Notes under the pieces: generated by a model
Database searches by the model: none
What the model saw: the letters and a program-made list of their open reading frames with translations, nothing else
What the model was told of the DNA's origin: nothing
Made by a program: the position numbers and the translations under genes
Shown: piece after piece, positions 1 to 10,188 of the stretch
Layout of the letters: each line of letters starts with the position of its first letter
How positions within the stretch are numbered: the first letter of the stretch is position 1
Assembly: GCF_005281835.1 (NCBI RefSeq)
Contig: NZ_RZIS01000005.1
Coordinates: 301,280 to 365,279 of the forward strand
Length of the DNA: 64,000 nucleotides
DNA from: Vibrio profundi
GTDB lineage: Bacteria; Pseudomonadota; Gammaproteobacteria; Enterobacterales; Vibrionaceae
Direction of reading: 5' to 3'

Positions 1-2475
1 GACGTATTCATATCGAGGAGCCCAACAACAACGACGACTTATTATGGTGGTGCAGGAACCGATGCTGCTTATTTAACGGGCAGCAGCGCAGATTACCAAT
101 TTACTACAGTTGGCGCTTCGGACTTTACTTTAGTGCACTCCGGCACTGGAAACGCCAATCATGACTTTTATAGTGTTGAATCCCTTTACTTCTCAGACGG
201 TAAGTATGAAGTTCAGGGTAATGAGTTAGTTCAAGTCGCTGAAGTATATGAACTAAATATTGATATTGACCTAAATGACAACGATGGCAGTGAAGTTATT
301 ACGTCGGTTGTAGTGAGTGACGTGCCTTCAGATGTAACACTGTCACTTGGAGATAAGCAGGCCGATGGAACGTGGGTTATTTCGCCTTCAGATCTTGATA
401 GTGAAGGGAAAGTTACACTCGTCGTCGAAGCTCCTTTAGGTACAGTGCCGGTTCTTACTGTTACTGCAGGTGCTCAAGAGGTAAATAGTGCCAATGAAGC
501 TGTCGACCTACCAGAGTATGCGCAAACACAAACTGGCACTATCGTTACTCCGAGTGGAGACGCCAATGGTGATGACACTATTATAGGGCTCGACGGTGAT
601 GACGTGTTACTTGGAGACAGTGGAGGTATTCAGGATAACTCTACAGCGCCAACTAACTATAACTTGGCTCTAGTTGTTGATACGTCCGGAAGTATGGGTA
701 GTACACTAAATGCAAATTCTAACCAGTCAAGGCTTGACGTGGTTAGAGCGGCATTGATTTCTATGTTGGCGGACATAGCTGGCCATCCTGGTGTGATTAA
801 CCTAACGTTAATTGGATTTGAAAGTTCAGCTTCAGTCAAAATTGATATAGATGATCTTGATTCTAATGATCTTACTTCGACGGTGAATGATGCGATCAAT
901 GCACTTTCTGCTGACGGTGGTACGAACTATGAAGCGGCGTTCGATTCTGCGAAAGATTGGTTCGATGATCAGCCTTCAGGTTATGAGAATATGACTTTCT
1001 TTTTAACCGATGGCATTCCAACGGTATCAACTACAAGCGGTAGCAATAATGGTTCTACCACCGAATACAATGAATTTGTAGATTCAGTGTCGGCATTCCA
1101 AGAGCTGTCTACTGTATCTTCTGTTCGTGCGATTGGTATTGGAGATGGTATCAATTCTGATATTTTGGAGTACTTTGATAACACTGATAGTTCGGGCGCA
1201 TCGTATTCAACAAGTACTGAAGTATTAGCTGACTTTACTAATAGTACCGGTGAAGCTTGGAGCTTAAGTAACTTCACCGTAGTCGGTGGCTCTGCTCAAG
1301 TCGTAAGTTCACGTGTTCATCTAGTTGATGAAGGTAGCGTTTCTGGTGCTACCGTTATGACTAGCCCTCAGTTCACAGTTGCAACTGACTCAGCATCTGT
1401 TATTACTTTCACGGCATCTCAAGGTGACGACTTCGGAGGAGGGGACACCTTTACGTGGGTTGTTCAGAAGTTTGATAGTCAATCACAAACTTGGGTTGAT
1501 GTAACATCAGGTAACGGTACTGGCACGATTGAAACTGACCTGCTATATGAGGGCACTTACCAGTTAGTGCTATCCGTGTTCGAAGACCAATCTGGATACA
1601 CTGCTGATGTGTACTTAGATGACTTCTCTATGCTGAGTGTTACAGCGCCTACGGGGAACGTTGAGATAGTGAATTCCGCTCAAGACCTACAAGCAGTACT
1701 AGATGAAGGTAGCCAAGAGATTACCTTATTACCAGTTGGTGATGATAACGTTAATGGTGGGGCAGGTAACGATATCTTGTTTGGTGATGCTATTAATACT
1801 GACAACTTACCGTGGAGTGAGAATGGTCTGACTCGCCCTGACTCATTGGCTGATGGTTCTGGGCTAGATGCGTTAACCACGTTCCTACAAATGTTAAATG
1901 GTATAGCGCCGTCAGATGTAGAAGTTTATGAGTATGTGAGAGAAAACCATCACCTGTTTAGTGTCGATGGAGATACTCGTGGCGGTAATGATACTGTTGA
2001 TGGTGGCCTTGGTGACGATATTATTTACGCACAAGGTGGAAACGACATCCTCATCGGTGGCTTAGGTGACGATATTCTCACCGGGGGAGATGGAGATGAT
2101 ATCTTCAAATGGGTTGATGATACGTTAGCTAACCATGAAGACGTGATTACCGATTTCCATGTGAATGAAGATCATATTGATATTTCTCAGCTGTTACCTG
2201 AAGAAAACACCATGGGAGACTTACTTGCTCATATTTCTGTAAGTAAAGAAGGTGATGATGACCTTAAGATTACCATTTCAGAAAATCAGAAAGATGCTGA
2301 TGATATCGGAGATACTCAAGTGATTTTATTGGAAAATGTCACAGGGCAAGAAGTAAATATCGGTGGCGTTACCACTACCTTAGGTGGTTTAGATGCGGAT
2401 GGAAACGGTAGCTATACGGGGGATGAGTTGACCAACCTAGTTAACTCACTAATGACCAACCTACCTAACTCATAA
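1..2475 (+). CDS. C-terminal part of a giant RTX/VWA type I secreted adhesin (5' end outside window)
   Basis: The reading frame is open from base 1, so the gene starts upstream and only about 824 C-terminal residues are seen. A von Willebrand A domain with an intact MIDAS motif (DTSGSMG, coded near 680-700) is followed by glycine/aspartate-rich RTX nonapeptides (GGAGNDILFG near 1757; GGLGDDI and GGNDILIGG at about 2000-2110), which bind calcium outside the cell. The last ~120 residues are acidic and end in a short hydrophobic/hydroxylated tail (SLMTNLPNS), as in type I (LapBCE-like) secretion signals. Family knowledge: such proteins are biofilm or surface adhesins of the LapA/FrhA kind, retained by an N-terminal module that cannot be seen here. 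A hairpin terminator follows six bases after the stop, so it is the last gene of its transcript. Confidence 0.9.
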   Translation, partial: DVFISRSPTTTTTYYGGAGTDAAYLTGSSADYQFTTVGASDFTLVHSGTGNANHDFYSVESLYFSDGKYEVQGNELVQVAEVYELNIDIDLNDNDGSEVITSVVVSDVPSDVTLSLGDKQADGTWVISPSDLDSEGKVTLVVEAPLGTVPVLTVTAGAQEVNSANEAVDLPEYAQTQTGTIVTPSGDANGDDTIIGLDGDDVLLGDSGGIQDNSTAPTNYNLALVVDTSGSMGSTLNANSNQSRLDVVRAALISMLADIAGHPGVINLTLIGFESSASVKIDIDDLDSNDLTSTVNDAINALSADGGTNYEAAFDSAKDWFDDQPSGYENMTFFLTDGIPTVSTTSGSNNGSTTEYNEFVDSVSAFQELSTVSSVRAIGIGDGINSDILEYFDNTDSSGASYSTSTEVLADFTNSTGEAWSLSNFTVVGGSAQVVSSRVHLVDEGSVSGATVMTSPQFTVATDSASVITFTASQGDDFGGGDTFTWVVQKFDSQSQTWVDVTSGNGTGTIETDLLYEGTYQLVLSVFEDQSGYTADVYLDDFSMLSVTAPTGNVEIVNSAQDLQAVLDEGSQEITLLPVGDDNVNGGAGNDILFGDAINTDNLPWSENGLTRPDSLADGSGLDALTTFLQMLNGIAPSDVEVYEYVRENHHLFSVDGDTRGGNDTVDGGLGDDIIYAQGGNDILIGGLGDDILTGGDGDDIFKWVDDTLANHEDVITDFHVNEDHIDISQLLPEENTMGDLLAHISVSKEGDDDLKITISENQKDADDIGDTQVILLENVTGQEVNIGGVTTTLGGLDADGNGSYTGDELTNLVNSLMTNLPNS

Positions 2476-2480
2476 AGGAA

Positions 2481-2502
2481 AAGGGCCGAAAGGCCCTTTT
2501 TT
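2481..2502 (+). terminator. Intrinsic terminator after the RTX adhesin
   Basis: The stem AAGGGCC/GGCCCTT with loop GAAA is followed by a run of T (TTTTTTT). It begins six bases after the adhesin stop codon. Confidence 0.85.
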
Positions 2503-2572
2503 GTATTTTACTAAATCCAAATTTATGAAAGCTCGAAGGCTACCAGTGTATTTCTTGGATCCCTTTATACGC

Positions 2573-3766
2573 TTATAAAACCTTGCAGGCAAAACCTTTT
2601 AGGTAGAAGCCTTCTGGGTAAGCGGTATCCGTTAGATGGTCTGCCGCTTGCTCGAAACGTTCAACAAACTTAACGCTACGTTCTGCATCAAGCGCTGCAT
2701 CTGCGATGATTTTCTGGAATAAGTCGGTTCCCATGAGGCCAGAGCAAGAGTAGGTCAGTAATGTACCACCAGGTTTTAATATTTGCATCGCTAACATATT
2801 AATATCTTTATAGCCGTTAGCACCTGAAGTCAGGTTGTTTTTGCTTGATACAAATTTTGGCGGATCCATGATGACGACATCGAATTTTGTACCTTGATCA
2901 CGGTATTCTCTAAGTAGTTTAAACACGTCTGCGTTTAAGAAAACTGCGCGCTTTTTAGAAATATCGAAGCCATTGATTTCAGCATTGTGCTTTGCAGTGT
3001 CTAATGCTGTCTGGGAAACATCGGCATTAATAACACGCTTCGCGTCACCTTTTAGAGCATATAGCCCGAAGCCGCCAGTATATGAAAAGCAGTTAAGAAC
3101 ATCTTTATTCTTAACATATTTCATTGCTTCTTTACGGCTATCACGCTGATCTAAGTAGAAACCTGTTTTGTGCCCCTCTACGATATCAACACTAATCTTG
3201 ACGCCATTTTCTTCAATGACGACGGATTTAGGTGGCTCTTCACCATGTAGAACACCTACCGTTTGCTCTAGTCCTTCCTTCTTACGTACTGCAACATCTG
3301 AACGTTCGTAGACGTGACAACCTGGGAAGCAATGCACAAGGGCTGCAACCAATTGTTTTTTATTGAATTCAGCGCCAGCACTTAATAATTGGCAAACCAA
3401 ATAGTCTTGGTATTTATCAATAGTAACCCCAGGTAAACCGTCAGATTCTGCTGCGATTAAACGATAGCCAGTGAGCCCATCACGTTCGATGATATCCTCA
3501 CGTAACAATTGTGCATTTTGGATTCGTTTTATGAAGAACTCTACATTGATTTCTTCTTTTTCAAAACTCCAGACTCGCGCTCTAATTTGGGAAGTAGGGG
3601 AATAAGCAGCTTTAGCTAGCCATTTGCCATTTTGAGCAAATACATCAACAGTTTCACCTTGCTGAGGTTCACCCTCTACTTTGTCGATACCACGAGAGAA
3701 AACCCAAGGGTGCTTACGGCGTAACGATTTGTCTCGGCCTTTCGCTAGATAAATTGCTGGAGTCAT
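2573..3766 (-). CDS. rlmI: 23S rRNA m5C1962 methyltransferase RlmI
   Basis: 397 aa, close to the E. coli enzyme's 396. The N-terminal PUA domain carries the family signature [16 protein letters not shown]. The Rossmann methyltransferase fold follows, with [14 protein letters not shown] (SAM loop) and VIMDPPKF (catalytic DPPK-type motif); the cysteine in SCSG is the likely nucleophile region. It methylates C1962 of 23S rRNA using S-adenosylmethionine. The start was set at 3766 because similarity to RlmI begins there ([10 protein letters not shown]); the frame stays open to 3829 but that extension is not conserved. In E. coli rlmI, acyP, tusE and yccA are also neighbours, which supports the assignment. 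Confidence 0.93.
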   Translation of the reverse strand: MTPAIYLAKGRDKSLRRKHPWVFSRGIDKVEGEPQQGETVDVFAQNGKWLAKAAYSPTSQIRARVWSFEKEEINVEFFIKRIQNAQLLREDIIERDGLTGYRLIAAESDGLPGVTIDKYQDYLVCQLLSAGAEFNKKQLVAALVHCFPGCHVYERSDVAVRKKEGLEQTVGVLHGEEPPKSVVIEENGVKISVDIVEGHKTGFYLDQRDSRKEAMKYVKNKDVLNCFSYTGGFGLYALKGDAKRVINADVSQTALDTAKHNAEINGFDISKKRAVFLNADVFKLLREYRDQGTKFDVVIMDPPKFVSSKNNLTSGANGYKDINMLAMQILKPGGTLLTYSCSGLMGTDLFQKIIADAALDAERSVKFVERFEQAADHLTDTAYPEGFYLKGFACKVL

Positions 3767-3833
3767 AGTTAGATCTTTTAGTTGTCTTTGAAGGGGCTGT
3801 ATTGTCGTGGATGATTGTGTGAAAAGCAAATAC

Positions 3834-3858
3834 GAAAAAGGGCCGCATTAGCAGCCCT
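3834..3858 (-). terminator. Terminator of the chemotaxis receptor gene
   Basis: Read on the minus strand, GGGCTGC-TAAT-GCGGCCC (one G.T pair) is followed by TTTTTC. It lies 20 bases beyond the receptor's stop codon and upstream of rlmI. Confidence 0.75.
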
Positions 3859-3877
3859 AAGAGTTAGTATGGAAAGT

Positions 3878-5281
3878 CTATGCCTTCAAGCCAGTCAACA
3901 AGCTTTCCATTGAATCACTTTGTTTACGTAATTGGTCAACATTACTATTTGTCATACTGATCATTTCACACACATTGTTAGATTGGTTACGAATCTCTTC
4001 AACGCTGTGTGCGATGTTGTCTGCCACGACACCTTGCTCTTCTGCTGCTGTAGCAATCTGAGTGCTGCTGTCTGAAATAGATTGGTTCTTCTCAGCCAGT
4101 GAGCCGATTTCAACATTAACTTCCGCCATTAGGTTCTGGCCTTCGTTAGCATTGGTTACGGTTACGCCCATAAGGGTCGTAAGTGATTGGCTATTACGTT
4201 GTAGAGCTTCGATCATCGTTTGAATTTCTACTGTCGCTTGTTGTGTACGAGCAGCAAGCGCACGAACCTCATCGGCTACAACTGCAAATCCACGCCCTTG
4301 TTCACCGGCACGAGCAGCTTCGATGGCTGCATTAAGAGCTAACAGGTTGGTTTGTTCTGAAATAGCATTGATCGTTGTGACTACTTCATCGATTTGTGCG
4401 GCGTTAGCATCTAGCTCTTCTACTGCTTGCGATGCTGATTGTATTTCACTTGATAGGCTAGAAATAGAGCTCAGTGTATTGGACACTTTCACTTGGCCAC
4501 TTTCTGCCACGCCACGAGCATCCATCGTTTGAGAGCTGGATTCGTGTGCAAGGTTTGCTACTTCGCGAATAGTCGCTGCCATTTGCTCTGTTGCACTTGC
4601 TAGGCCGTTTAAGTGTTCTTGCTGAGTGTTTGAAATGTCAGAACTCTGCTGAGTCGACTGATTTAAATCTGAGCTGATTTGCTGCATCAAAGCGACAGAT
4701 TCTTGGATAGATAACACCATTTGTTGTTCGCGTTCTGCAACTTTGTCAATGGTGATAGCAATTTCACTGAACTCATCACGGACTGGGAAGTAATTCATTC
4801 GGCTAGTTAAATCACCACTTGCCAATGTCGTTAATGATTTATTCATAGCGAACATTGCGCCACCAATGAAAGTCATGATGTAGTATACGCCTAGTGCAAT
4901 AAGTGACAATGTCACAGATATAATTATCACTTGAGTTGTAGTCAAAGAGGTCCACAAATCTTGGTCGTGGTTTGCTACTAAACTAAAAGCGCCATTCATT
5001 ACCGAAATGGCTCCAGCACCGCTACCAATTGATATTGTGTCAGAGCTTCTTAATAAGCTGACGACTTGATCACGGGACAGATCTCCAGCCTCGATGAGAT
5101 TTTTCATTAAAAGCAGTTCTTCTTGGTACAGGTGAGTGAGTAACGAATCTGCTGCGCTGTCGAGAACTAAGGTGAGGATGATTAAAGCAATAAGTGGGAG
5201 AACGAAAAGTAAGTAAAACTTTTCTTGGATTTTTAAGTGAATGAGATACTTGTCAATCCAGCGAAACGGCATTTCTTTCAT
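3878..5281 (-). CDS. Methyl-accepting chemotaxis protein
   Basis: About 467 aa from the ATG at 5281; a GTG nine codons upstream (5308) is a possible alternative. There are two membrane segments, one near residues 25-42 and one near 118-141, enclosing a small periplasmic sensor domain of only ~75 residues with no recognisable ligand-binding family. A HAMP-like linker ([19 protein letters not shown]) is followed by the coiled-coil signalling domain with the canonical hairpin tip ([32 protein letters not shown]) that docks CheA/CheW. It should control swimming bias; the stimulus cannot be told. It sits between rlmI and acyP, genes that are adjacent in E. coli, so it is a lineage-specific insertion. 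A perfect matS site lies inside its coding region. Confidence 0.92.
   Translation of the reverse strand: MKEMPFRWIDKYLIHLKIQEKFYLLFVLPLIALIILTLVLDSAADSLLTHLYQEELLLMKNLIEAGDLSRDQVVSLLRSSDTISIGSGAGAISVMNGAFSLVANHDQDLWTSLTTTQVIIISVTLSLIALGVYYIMTFIGGAMFAMNKSLTTLASGDLTSRMNYFPVRDEFSEIAITIDKVAEREQQMVLSIQESVALMQQISSDLNQSTQQSSDISNTQQEHLNGLASATEQMAATIREVANLAHESSSQTMDARGVAESGQVKVSNTLSSISSLSSEIQSASQAVEELDANAAQIDEVVTTINAISEQTNLLALNAAIEAARAGEQGRGFAVVADEVRALAARTQQATVEIQTMIEALQRNSQSLTTLMGVTVTNANEGQNLMAEVNVEIGSLAEKNQSISDSSTQIATAAEEQGVVADNIAHSVEEIRNQSNNVCEMISMTNSNVDQLRKQSDSMESLLTGLKA
4903..4915. promoter_or_regulatory. matS site for MatP
   Basis: GTGACAATGTCAC matches the published matS consensus GTGACRNYGTCAC at all 13 positions. 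The chance expectation for such a match is about 0.015 in 64 kb. It is inside the chemotaxis receptor gene; matS sites are bound by MatP to organise the Ter macrodomain, and matP itself is in this window at 49390. Confidence 0.7.
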
Positions 5282-5372
5282 AATTATTATTCTCAGTTTT
5301 CTTTCCACACGAAGTGTGTGCGTGAATAGATACTGGCAATCATATCATTTCTGTAAATTTAGAGGCAACGCT

Positions 5373-5648
5373 ATGAAACACAAATACAAGATGTTCGTCG
5401 TGTCTGGCGTCGTTCAGGGAGTAGGGTTTAGATATTATACGAGTCAAAAAGGGCTTCAGCTTGGGTTAAAGGGCTATGCTAAAAACCTACCTGATGGGCG
5501 CGTAGAAGTGCTGGTATGTGGTGAACCCGAAGATGTAGAGCTAATGGGTAAGTGGCTTATCAAAGGACCAGTTACTGCTAGGGTGGATAGTTTAGACATG
5601 GAAGATATCGATAGTCGGGTAATATACCGTGGATTTGAAATACTGTAG
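5373..5648 (+). CDS. acyP: Acylphosphatase
   Basis: 91 aa, the usual length. It hydrolyses carboxyl-phosphate bonds of acylphosphates. The signature [14 protein letters not shown] contains the catalytic arginine that binds phosphate, and [13 protein letters not shown] contains the catalytic asparagine. The start ATG at 5373 is preceded by AGAGG at good spacing; the frame is open further upstream but the upstream codons are not family-like. It is divergent from the chemotaxis receptor and convergent with tusE. E. coli has the homologue yccX next to rlmI and tusE. Confidence 0.93.
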   Translation: MKHKYKMFVVSGVVQGVGFRYYTSQKGLQLGLKGYAKNLPDGRVEVLVCGEPEDVELMGKWLIKGPVTARVDSLDMEDIDSRVIYRGFEIL

Positions 5649-5675
5649 GTCCCTCTACAGCATATACGAGTTGGT

Positions 5676-6005
5676 CTATAAGCATTTAGCAGGTTTTGGT
5701 AGCCCTGCCAGTTTTGTCGCTTGTTTTGCTGGGCCTTTTTTGAATAATTTAAATAAATACTTGCTGTTGCCTTTTTCTGGCCCATGAGCCTTTTCCATCG
5801 CTTTGACTAACATGCGAACCGCTGGTGAGGTGTTGAATTCTTCATAGAAGTCACGAACGAAATGAACCACTTCAAGGTGCGCATCTGTCAACTCAATGCC
5901 TTCATCGTCAGCTAGAATTTGGATCATGCCTTCTTCCCATTGAGTGTGGTCGAGTAGGTAGCCTTGTGCGTCAGTTTCTATTTGATTGCCTTGATATTCA
6001 AACAT
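5676..6005 (-). CDS. tusE: Sulfurtransferase TusE (DsrC family)
   Basis: 109 aa. It accepts persulfide sulfur from TusBCD and passes it to MnmA for 2-thiouridine modification of tRNA wobble bases. The DsrC/TusE fold is recognised from [31 protein letters not shown] and the C-terminal tail GLPKPAKCL, whose penultimate cysteine is the sulfur-carrying residue. The second cysteine of true DsrC is absent, as expected for TusE. It is convergent with acyP, with no clear terminator between them. Confidence 0.93.
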   Translation of the reverse strand: MFEYQGNQIETDAQGYLLDHTQWEEGMIQILADDEGIELTDAHLEVVHFVRDFYEEFNTSPAVRMLVKAMEKAHGPEKGNSKYLFKLFKKGPAKQATKLAGLPKPAKCL

Positions 6006-6092
6006 TTCATTATCCAGTAAATATTGTAACTCTTATAGTTAGGGTACATGAGCGTAAGCGCTTTTCCCAAGTAATATTGAGTTAGCAGGTAC

Positions 6093-6125
6093 AAAAAAGC
6101 CCAAGAGATTAACTCTTGGGCTTTT
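6093..6125. terminator. Bidirectional terminator between tusE and yccA
   Basis: AAAAGCCCAAGAG-ATTAA-CTCTTGGGCTTTT is a 13-bp stem flanked by A-run and T-run, usable on both strands. For yccA (minus strand) it lies 23 bases after the stop. Confidence 0.85.
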
Positions 6126-6147
6126 GGTATTTGTAATAGACTAAATA

Positions 6148-6813
6148 TTAGTCGTCGCTGTTCATAATACCTAAAATGCTAAGCAGGCTAATGAAGATGT
6201 TGTAGATTGAAACGTAAAGGCTAACAGTTGCAGAGATGTAGTTAGTCTCACCACCGCGAATGATGCTTTGAGTGGTTAGCAAGATTACACCTGTTGAAAA
6301 CAGAATAAACATACCGCTCATTGCTAGTGATAGTAGTGGCATTTGCAAGAAGATATTTGCAACCATACCAACTAAAAGAACAACGAAACCAGCTAACAGC
6401 ATGCCATTAAGGAATGATAAGTCACGCTTTGTTGTTAGTGCATAAGCAGAAGCACCCATAAACGCAAGGGCTGTACCACCAAGTGCAGTTAGGATTACGT
6501 CACCCATTCCTGCACCAATGTACATGTTCAGGATTGGACCGATTGTGTAACCTAGGAAACCAGTAAATAGGAATGTGAAAACCAGACCCATACCGTTATC
6601 GCGGTTCTTTTCAGTTAAGAATAGTAAGCCGTAGAAACCAACTAGCATGATAATCAGGCCAGGGCGAGGCAAGTTCATTGCCATAGATACGCCTGCAACC
6701 ACAGCAGACCAAAGCAATGTCATAGAAAGTAGAGCATAAGTGTTACGCAATACTTTGTTTGTTTGCAAAGCACTTTCTTTAGTTGCTGTGCGGGTAAACA
6801 TAGGGCTGTTCAT
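6148..6813 (-). CDS. yccA: Inner-membrane protein YccA, Bax inhibitor-1 family
   Basis: 221 aa with about seven hydrophobic segments spread over the whole protein (for example residues 28-47, 51-66, 79-102, 105-125, 136-160, 164-182, 193-213). The family signature is the acidic C-terminal end (ILGIMNSDD) and the YNIFISLLSILG segment. The E. coli homologue is a substrate and modulator of the membrane protease FtsH. It has its own terminator, and its place next to tusE is conserved with E. coli. Confidence 0.9.
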   Translation of the reverse strand: MNSPMFTRTATKESALQTNKVLRNTYALLSMTLLWSAVVAGVSMAMNLPRPGLIIMLVGFYGLLFLTEKNRDNGMGLVFTFLFTGFLGYTIGPILNMYIGAGMGDVILTALGGTALAFMGASAYALTTKRDLSFLNGMLLAGFVVLLVGMVANIFLQMPLLSLAMSGMFILFSTGVILLTTQSIIRGGETNYISATVSLYVSIYNIFISLLSILGIMNSDD

Positions 6814-6976
6814 AATCTTCCTCGTAAGGTGACTTCATAGTTATTAGTTCATTTATGGGGCTGAAAGTTCAGAAAATCAAGTCTTCCAATCCCTATGAGT
6901 AAATAAAATAATAATCAAAATAACTGGTTAAGTGTTTTTGAAGGTGTAACACAATGTTACTTGTTTCCACATTATA

Positions 6977-7007
6977 AACAAAAAGGCGACCTAAGCCGCC
7001 CTTTTAA
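6977..7007 (-). terminator. Terminator of the aap operon
   Basis: On the minus strand, GGCG-GCTTAGGT-CGCC extended by A/T pairs is followed by TTTTTG. It lies about 20 bases after the aapP stop. Confidence 0.7.
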
Positions 7008-7025
7008 GTAACATTTTACAACATA

Positions 7026-7790
7026 TTAGTGATGTAAGATTTGGCTCAGGAAGTTTTGCGTACGATCTGACTGTGGATTTTCGAAGAAATCGACTGGATT
7101 ATTTTCTTCAATAATTTCTCCAGCATCCATAAAGATCACCCTGTCGGCAACTTCCTTCGCGAAACCCATTTCGTGGGTTACGCAAAGCATAGTCATGCCT
7201 TCTTCCGCAAGCTCTACCATTACATCAAGTACTTCACGAACCATTTCTGGATCGAGTGCTGATGTAGGCTCATCAAACAACATCACCTGCGGGCTCATAC
7301 AAAGAGAGCGAGCGATAGCTACACGTTGCTGTTGGCCCCCTGAAAGTTGGCCTGGGTATTTGTCTGCTTGATCTGGAATCTTAACCCTTTCAAGGTATTT
7401 CATCGCGATCGCTTCAGCTTCTTCTTTAGGCATTTTCTTCACCCAGATAGGAGCCAATGTGCAGTTTTCTAAAACAGTAAGGTGAGGGAATAGGTTGAAA
7501 TGTTGGAAACACATACCTACTTCACGTCTTACCGCTTCGATATTTTTAAGATCTTCTGTTAGCTCATTTCCAGATACGAAAATATGGCCTTTTTGGTGTT
7601 CTTCTAGGCGGTTAATACAACGAATCATCGTTGATTTGCCTGAGCCTGAAGGGCCACAAATTACAATCTTTTCGCCTTTCTTTACTTCCAGGTTGATGTT
7701 TTTTAGTACGTGGAATTCACCGTACCATTTGTTCATGTCTTTCAATTCAATCATGAGTTGTTTTGAATCGTTGTCTAGTTGCTGCGTCAT
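7026..7790 (-). CDS. aapP: General L-amino acid ABC transporter, ATP-binding protein AapP
   Basis: 254 aa. It is the cytoplasmic ATPase of a polar amino-acid uptake system. Walker A is GPSGSGKST, the signature is [15 protein letters not shown], Walker B is [12 protein letters not shown], and the switch histidine is in CVTHEMGFA. It follows aapM by 22 bases in an operon aapJ-aapQ-aapM-aapP read on the minus strand, the order of the Rhizobium aap system. A terminator ends the operon. Confidence 0.95.
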   Translation of the reverse strand: MTQQLDNDSKQLMIELKDMNKWYGEFHVLKNINLEVKKGEKIVICGPSGSGKSTMIRCINRLEEHQKGHIFVSGNELTEDLKNIEAVRREVGMCFQHFNLFPHLTVLENCTLAPIWVKKMPKEEAEAIAMKYLERVKIPDQADKYPGQLSGGQQQRVAIARSLCMSPQVMLFDEPTSALDPEMVREVLDVMVELAEEGMTMLCVTHEMGFAKEVADRVIFMDAGEIIEENNPVDFFENPQSDRTQNFLSQILHH

Positions 7791-7812
7791 AATACGTCCT
7801 TGATCTTCCTAA

Positions 7813-8910
7813 TTATCGTTTGTGACCGGTGTGAAGTTTGTTTTCTAGCCATATCGAGTATCTCGACATGCCGAAACAGAACACCCAGAACACTAACGCG
7901 ACAAATACATAACTTTCTGTTGCAAAACCTAACCACTCTGGGTCGGTGTTCGCAGCTTGTCCAATACCTAATACATCGAACATACCGATGATGAGTACCA
8001 GACTGGTATCTTTGAACAAACCAATGAAGGTGTTCACGATTGAAGGGATAGTAATTTTCAGTGCTTGAGGAAGAATGATTAATCCCATTTTCTTCCAATA
8101 GCTTAGGCCTAGAGCGTCGGCTGCTTCGTATTGGCCCTTAGGGATCGCTTGTAAACCACCACGAACCACTTCCGCCATATAAGCTGCACTAAACAGCACC
8201 ACACCGATCAGAGCGCGAATCAATTTATCGGTTTCAGAGCCTTCCGTTAGGAATAAAGGAAGCATTACTGACGCCATAAATAGAACAGTGATGAGTGGAA
8301 CGCCACGCCAAATTTCAATGTAGACCGTACACATACTGCGTATGATTGGCATCTCAGAGCGTCGACCCAGTGCAAGCGCTACACCTATTGGTAGAGATAC
8401 TACGATGCCGACAAGCGCGATGATCAGCGTCACCAGTAAGCCGCCCCATTTATGGGTTTCAACGACTTCAAGACCGAATACCCCACCATAGAGCAACCCA
8501 GCGATAATGAACGGGTAGATGTTTACAAAGAACAGCCAGATCCATGTACGCTTAGGCGTTCCTTCGTAAGCCAGTAAACCTACAAAAACAGCTAAGGTGA
8601 AGTAAAATAGGCGAGGGCGCCATAACTCAGCTTCAGGGTAGAAGCCATACATAAATTGTTCCCAGCGTACGCTGATGAATACCCAACAGGCGCCATCACT
8701 TGTACAAGCATCACGAGTCGTACCAATCCAATCCGCATTAATGATTGCCCAGTCAAAGATTGACCAGATCAAAGAAAATGCAAAGTATCCTAATACAACT
8801 GTCACGACACTGTTTACAGGGCCATTAAAAAGGTTTTTTCGTAACCACCCCACAAGGCCAACTGTGTTTGCCGGTGGTGGGAGGTCAGGTTGAAATTGAT
8901 GTACGTTCAT
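7813..8910 (-). CDS. aapM: General L-amino acid ABC transporter permease AapM
   Basis: 365 aa. It has several N-terminal membrane segments and then a His/Glu/Gln-type permease domain with the EAA loop (EAADALGLSYWKKMGLIILPQAL) that contacts AapP. Family knowledge: AapM pairs with AapQ as a heterodimeric channel. It starts only two bases after the aapQ stop, so the two are almost certainly translated together. The long segment between the first and second membrane helices (residues ~60-95, with cysteines in TRDACTSDGACW) is typical of this subfamily. Confidence 0.94.
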   Translation of the reverse strand: MNVHQFQPDLPPPANTVGLVGWLRKNLFNGPVNSVVTVVLGYFAFSLIWSIFDWAIINADWIGTTRDACTSDGACWVFISVRWEQFMYGFYPEAELWRPRLFYFTLAVFVGLLAYEGTPKRTWIWLFFVNIYPFIIAGLLYGGVFGLEVVETHKWGGLLVTLIIALVGIVVSLPIGVALALGRRSEMPIIRSMCTVYIEIWRGVPLITVLFMASVMLPLFLTEGSETDKLIRALIGVVLFSAAYMAEVVRGGLQAIPKGQYEAADALGLSYWKKMGLIILPQALKITIPSIVNTFIGLFKDTSLVLIIGMFDVLGIGQAANTDPEWLGFATESYVFVALVFWVFCFGMSRYSIWLENKLHTGHKR

Positions 8911-8911
8911 C

Positions 8912-10117
8912 TTATCTCTCCACCAATGCTACTTTACGGTTATACACATTCATCAATGCTGAAGTGAGAAGACTTAGTGTTAAGTAAACTCCCATCGTCA
9001 TTGCGATGATTTCAATTGCTTGACCAGTTTGGTTAAGCGTTGTACCTGCAAATACAGAAACTAAATCCGGATAACCGATCGCCATTGCAAGCGAAGAGTT
9101 CTTGGTTAAGTTTAAGAATTGGCTCGTAAGCGGCGGAATAATGATTCTTAAAGCCTGAGGAATAATAACAAGCTTAAGTGTACGAGAACGAGGGATGCCT
9201 AGTGACATCGCAGCTTCAGTTTGGCCGTGGCTTACCGCATTAATACCAGAACGAACGATTTCTGCTATGAATGAAGCGGTATAGATACTCAATGCGAGCA
9301 TCAGTGCTGCAAGCTCAGGGATAATGCTAATTCCCCCTTTAAAGTTGAACCCTTTCAGTTCAGGATACTCAGCAGAGATTGGCATTCCCATAATGAAGTA
9401 AGTCACCACTGGTAGACCGACGATTAATGCTAAAGCAATTCGTCCCATTGGTGTCTGTTGGCCTGTTAGCTTTTGTTTATTATTAGCCCAAATATTTATT
9501 ACAAATGTAGCAATGATGCCGGCAACAAATGCCGCGATAACAAAACTACTGCCTTGTTCAAAAATAGGTGCTGGGAAATATAAACCACGCACATTTAAGA
9601 AAATAGCTTCGCCTAAGCTCATACTCTGACGAGCAGAAGGGAGTGCTTGTAGTACAGCGAAATACCAAAAGAAGATTTGTAGAAGAAGAGGGATGTTTCG
9701 GAAGATTTCAATGTACACGGCAGCAAAACGACTAACTAACCAGTTAGAAGAAAGTCTTGCAATACCCATTGTAAAGCCAACAACGGTGGCAAGGATAATA
9801 CCTAGAACCGATACTAGCGCTGTGTTCAATAAGCCGATAACGAAAGTCCTTCCATATGAGAAGGTTTCATCGTATTCGACTAGGGTTAAACCGATACCAA
9901 AACCGGCTTCTTGTGTTAAAAAGTCGAAACCTGTGGCGATACCACGGGCGTCTAGGTTAGTGAGGGCGTTATTTACGATGGTGTAAATAAAAGCGCCAAG
10001 TGCGCCTACTGCAAGAAGTTGGAAAACAACTGAGCGAAAGGTAGGGTTGTAAAGAAGGTTGGCACTCTTAGCTTGCGGTTTTTCCTGAGATGGAGAAAGA
10101 GTTTCATTAGGTTTCAT
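8912..10117 (-). CDS. aapQ: General L-amino acid ABC transporter permease AapQ
   Basis: 401 aa. Like AapM it is longer than ordinary amino-acid permeases, with extra N-terminal membrane segments. The EAA loop is TEAAMSLGIPRSRTLKLVII, followed by PQALRIIIPPLTSQFLNL. It forms the inner-membrane channel with AapM. It lies 71 bases downstream of aapJ, with a strong hairpin in between that probably lowers its expression relative to the binding protein. Confidence 0.94.
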   Translation of the reverse strand: MKPNETLSPSQEKPQAKSANLLYNPTFRSVVFQLLAVGALGAFIYTIVNNALTNLDARGIATGFDFLTQEAGFGIGLTLVEYDETFSYGRTFVIGLLNTALVSVLGIILATVVGFTMGIARLSSNWLVSRFAAVYIEIFRNIPLLLQIFFWYFAVLQALPSARQSMSLGEAIFLNVRGLYFPAPIFEQGSSFVIAAFVAGIIATFVINIWANNKQKLTGQQTPMGRIALALIVGLPVVTYFIMGMPISAEYPELKGFNFKGGISIIPELAALMLALSIYTASFIAEIVRSGINAVSHGQTEAAMSLGIPRSRTLKLVIIPQALRIIIPPLTSQFLNLTKNSSLAMAIGYPDLVSVFAGTTLNQTGQAIEIIAMTMGVYLTLSLLTSALMNVYNRKVALVER

Positions 10118-10148
10118 ACTGCTATAACCTCAAATCCATTTAATAAAT

Positions 10149-10168
10149 AGGGCGGAAAGCTCCGCCCT
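10149..10168 (-). terminator. Intercistronic hairpin between aapJ and aapQ (attenuator or mRNA stabiliser)
   Basis: AGGGCGGA-GCTT-TCCGCCCT on the minus strand is an 8-bp stem followed only by TATTTATT, not a clean U-run. Such hairpins after a periplasmic binding-protein gene usually protect the upstream message or terminate part of the transcripts, giving excess binding protein. Confidence 0.6.
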
Positions 10169-10188
10169 AATTGATACTGATTGCTTTA

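Noticed and set aside
3767..3829. Upstream extension of rlmI
   Set aside because: The extra 21 residues are not part of RlmI; similarity begins at the ATG at 3766.
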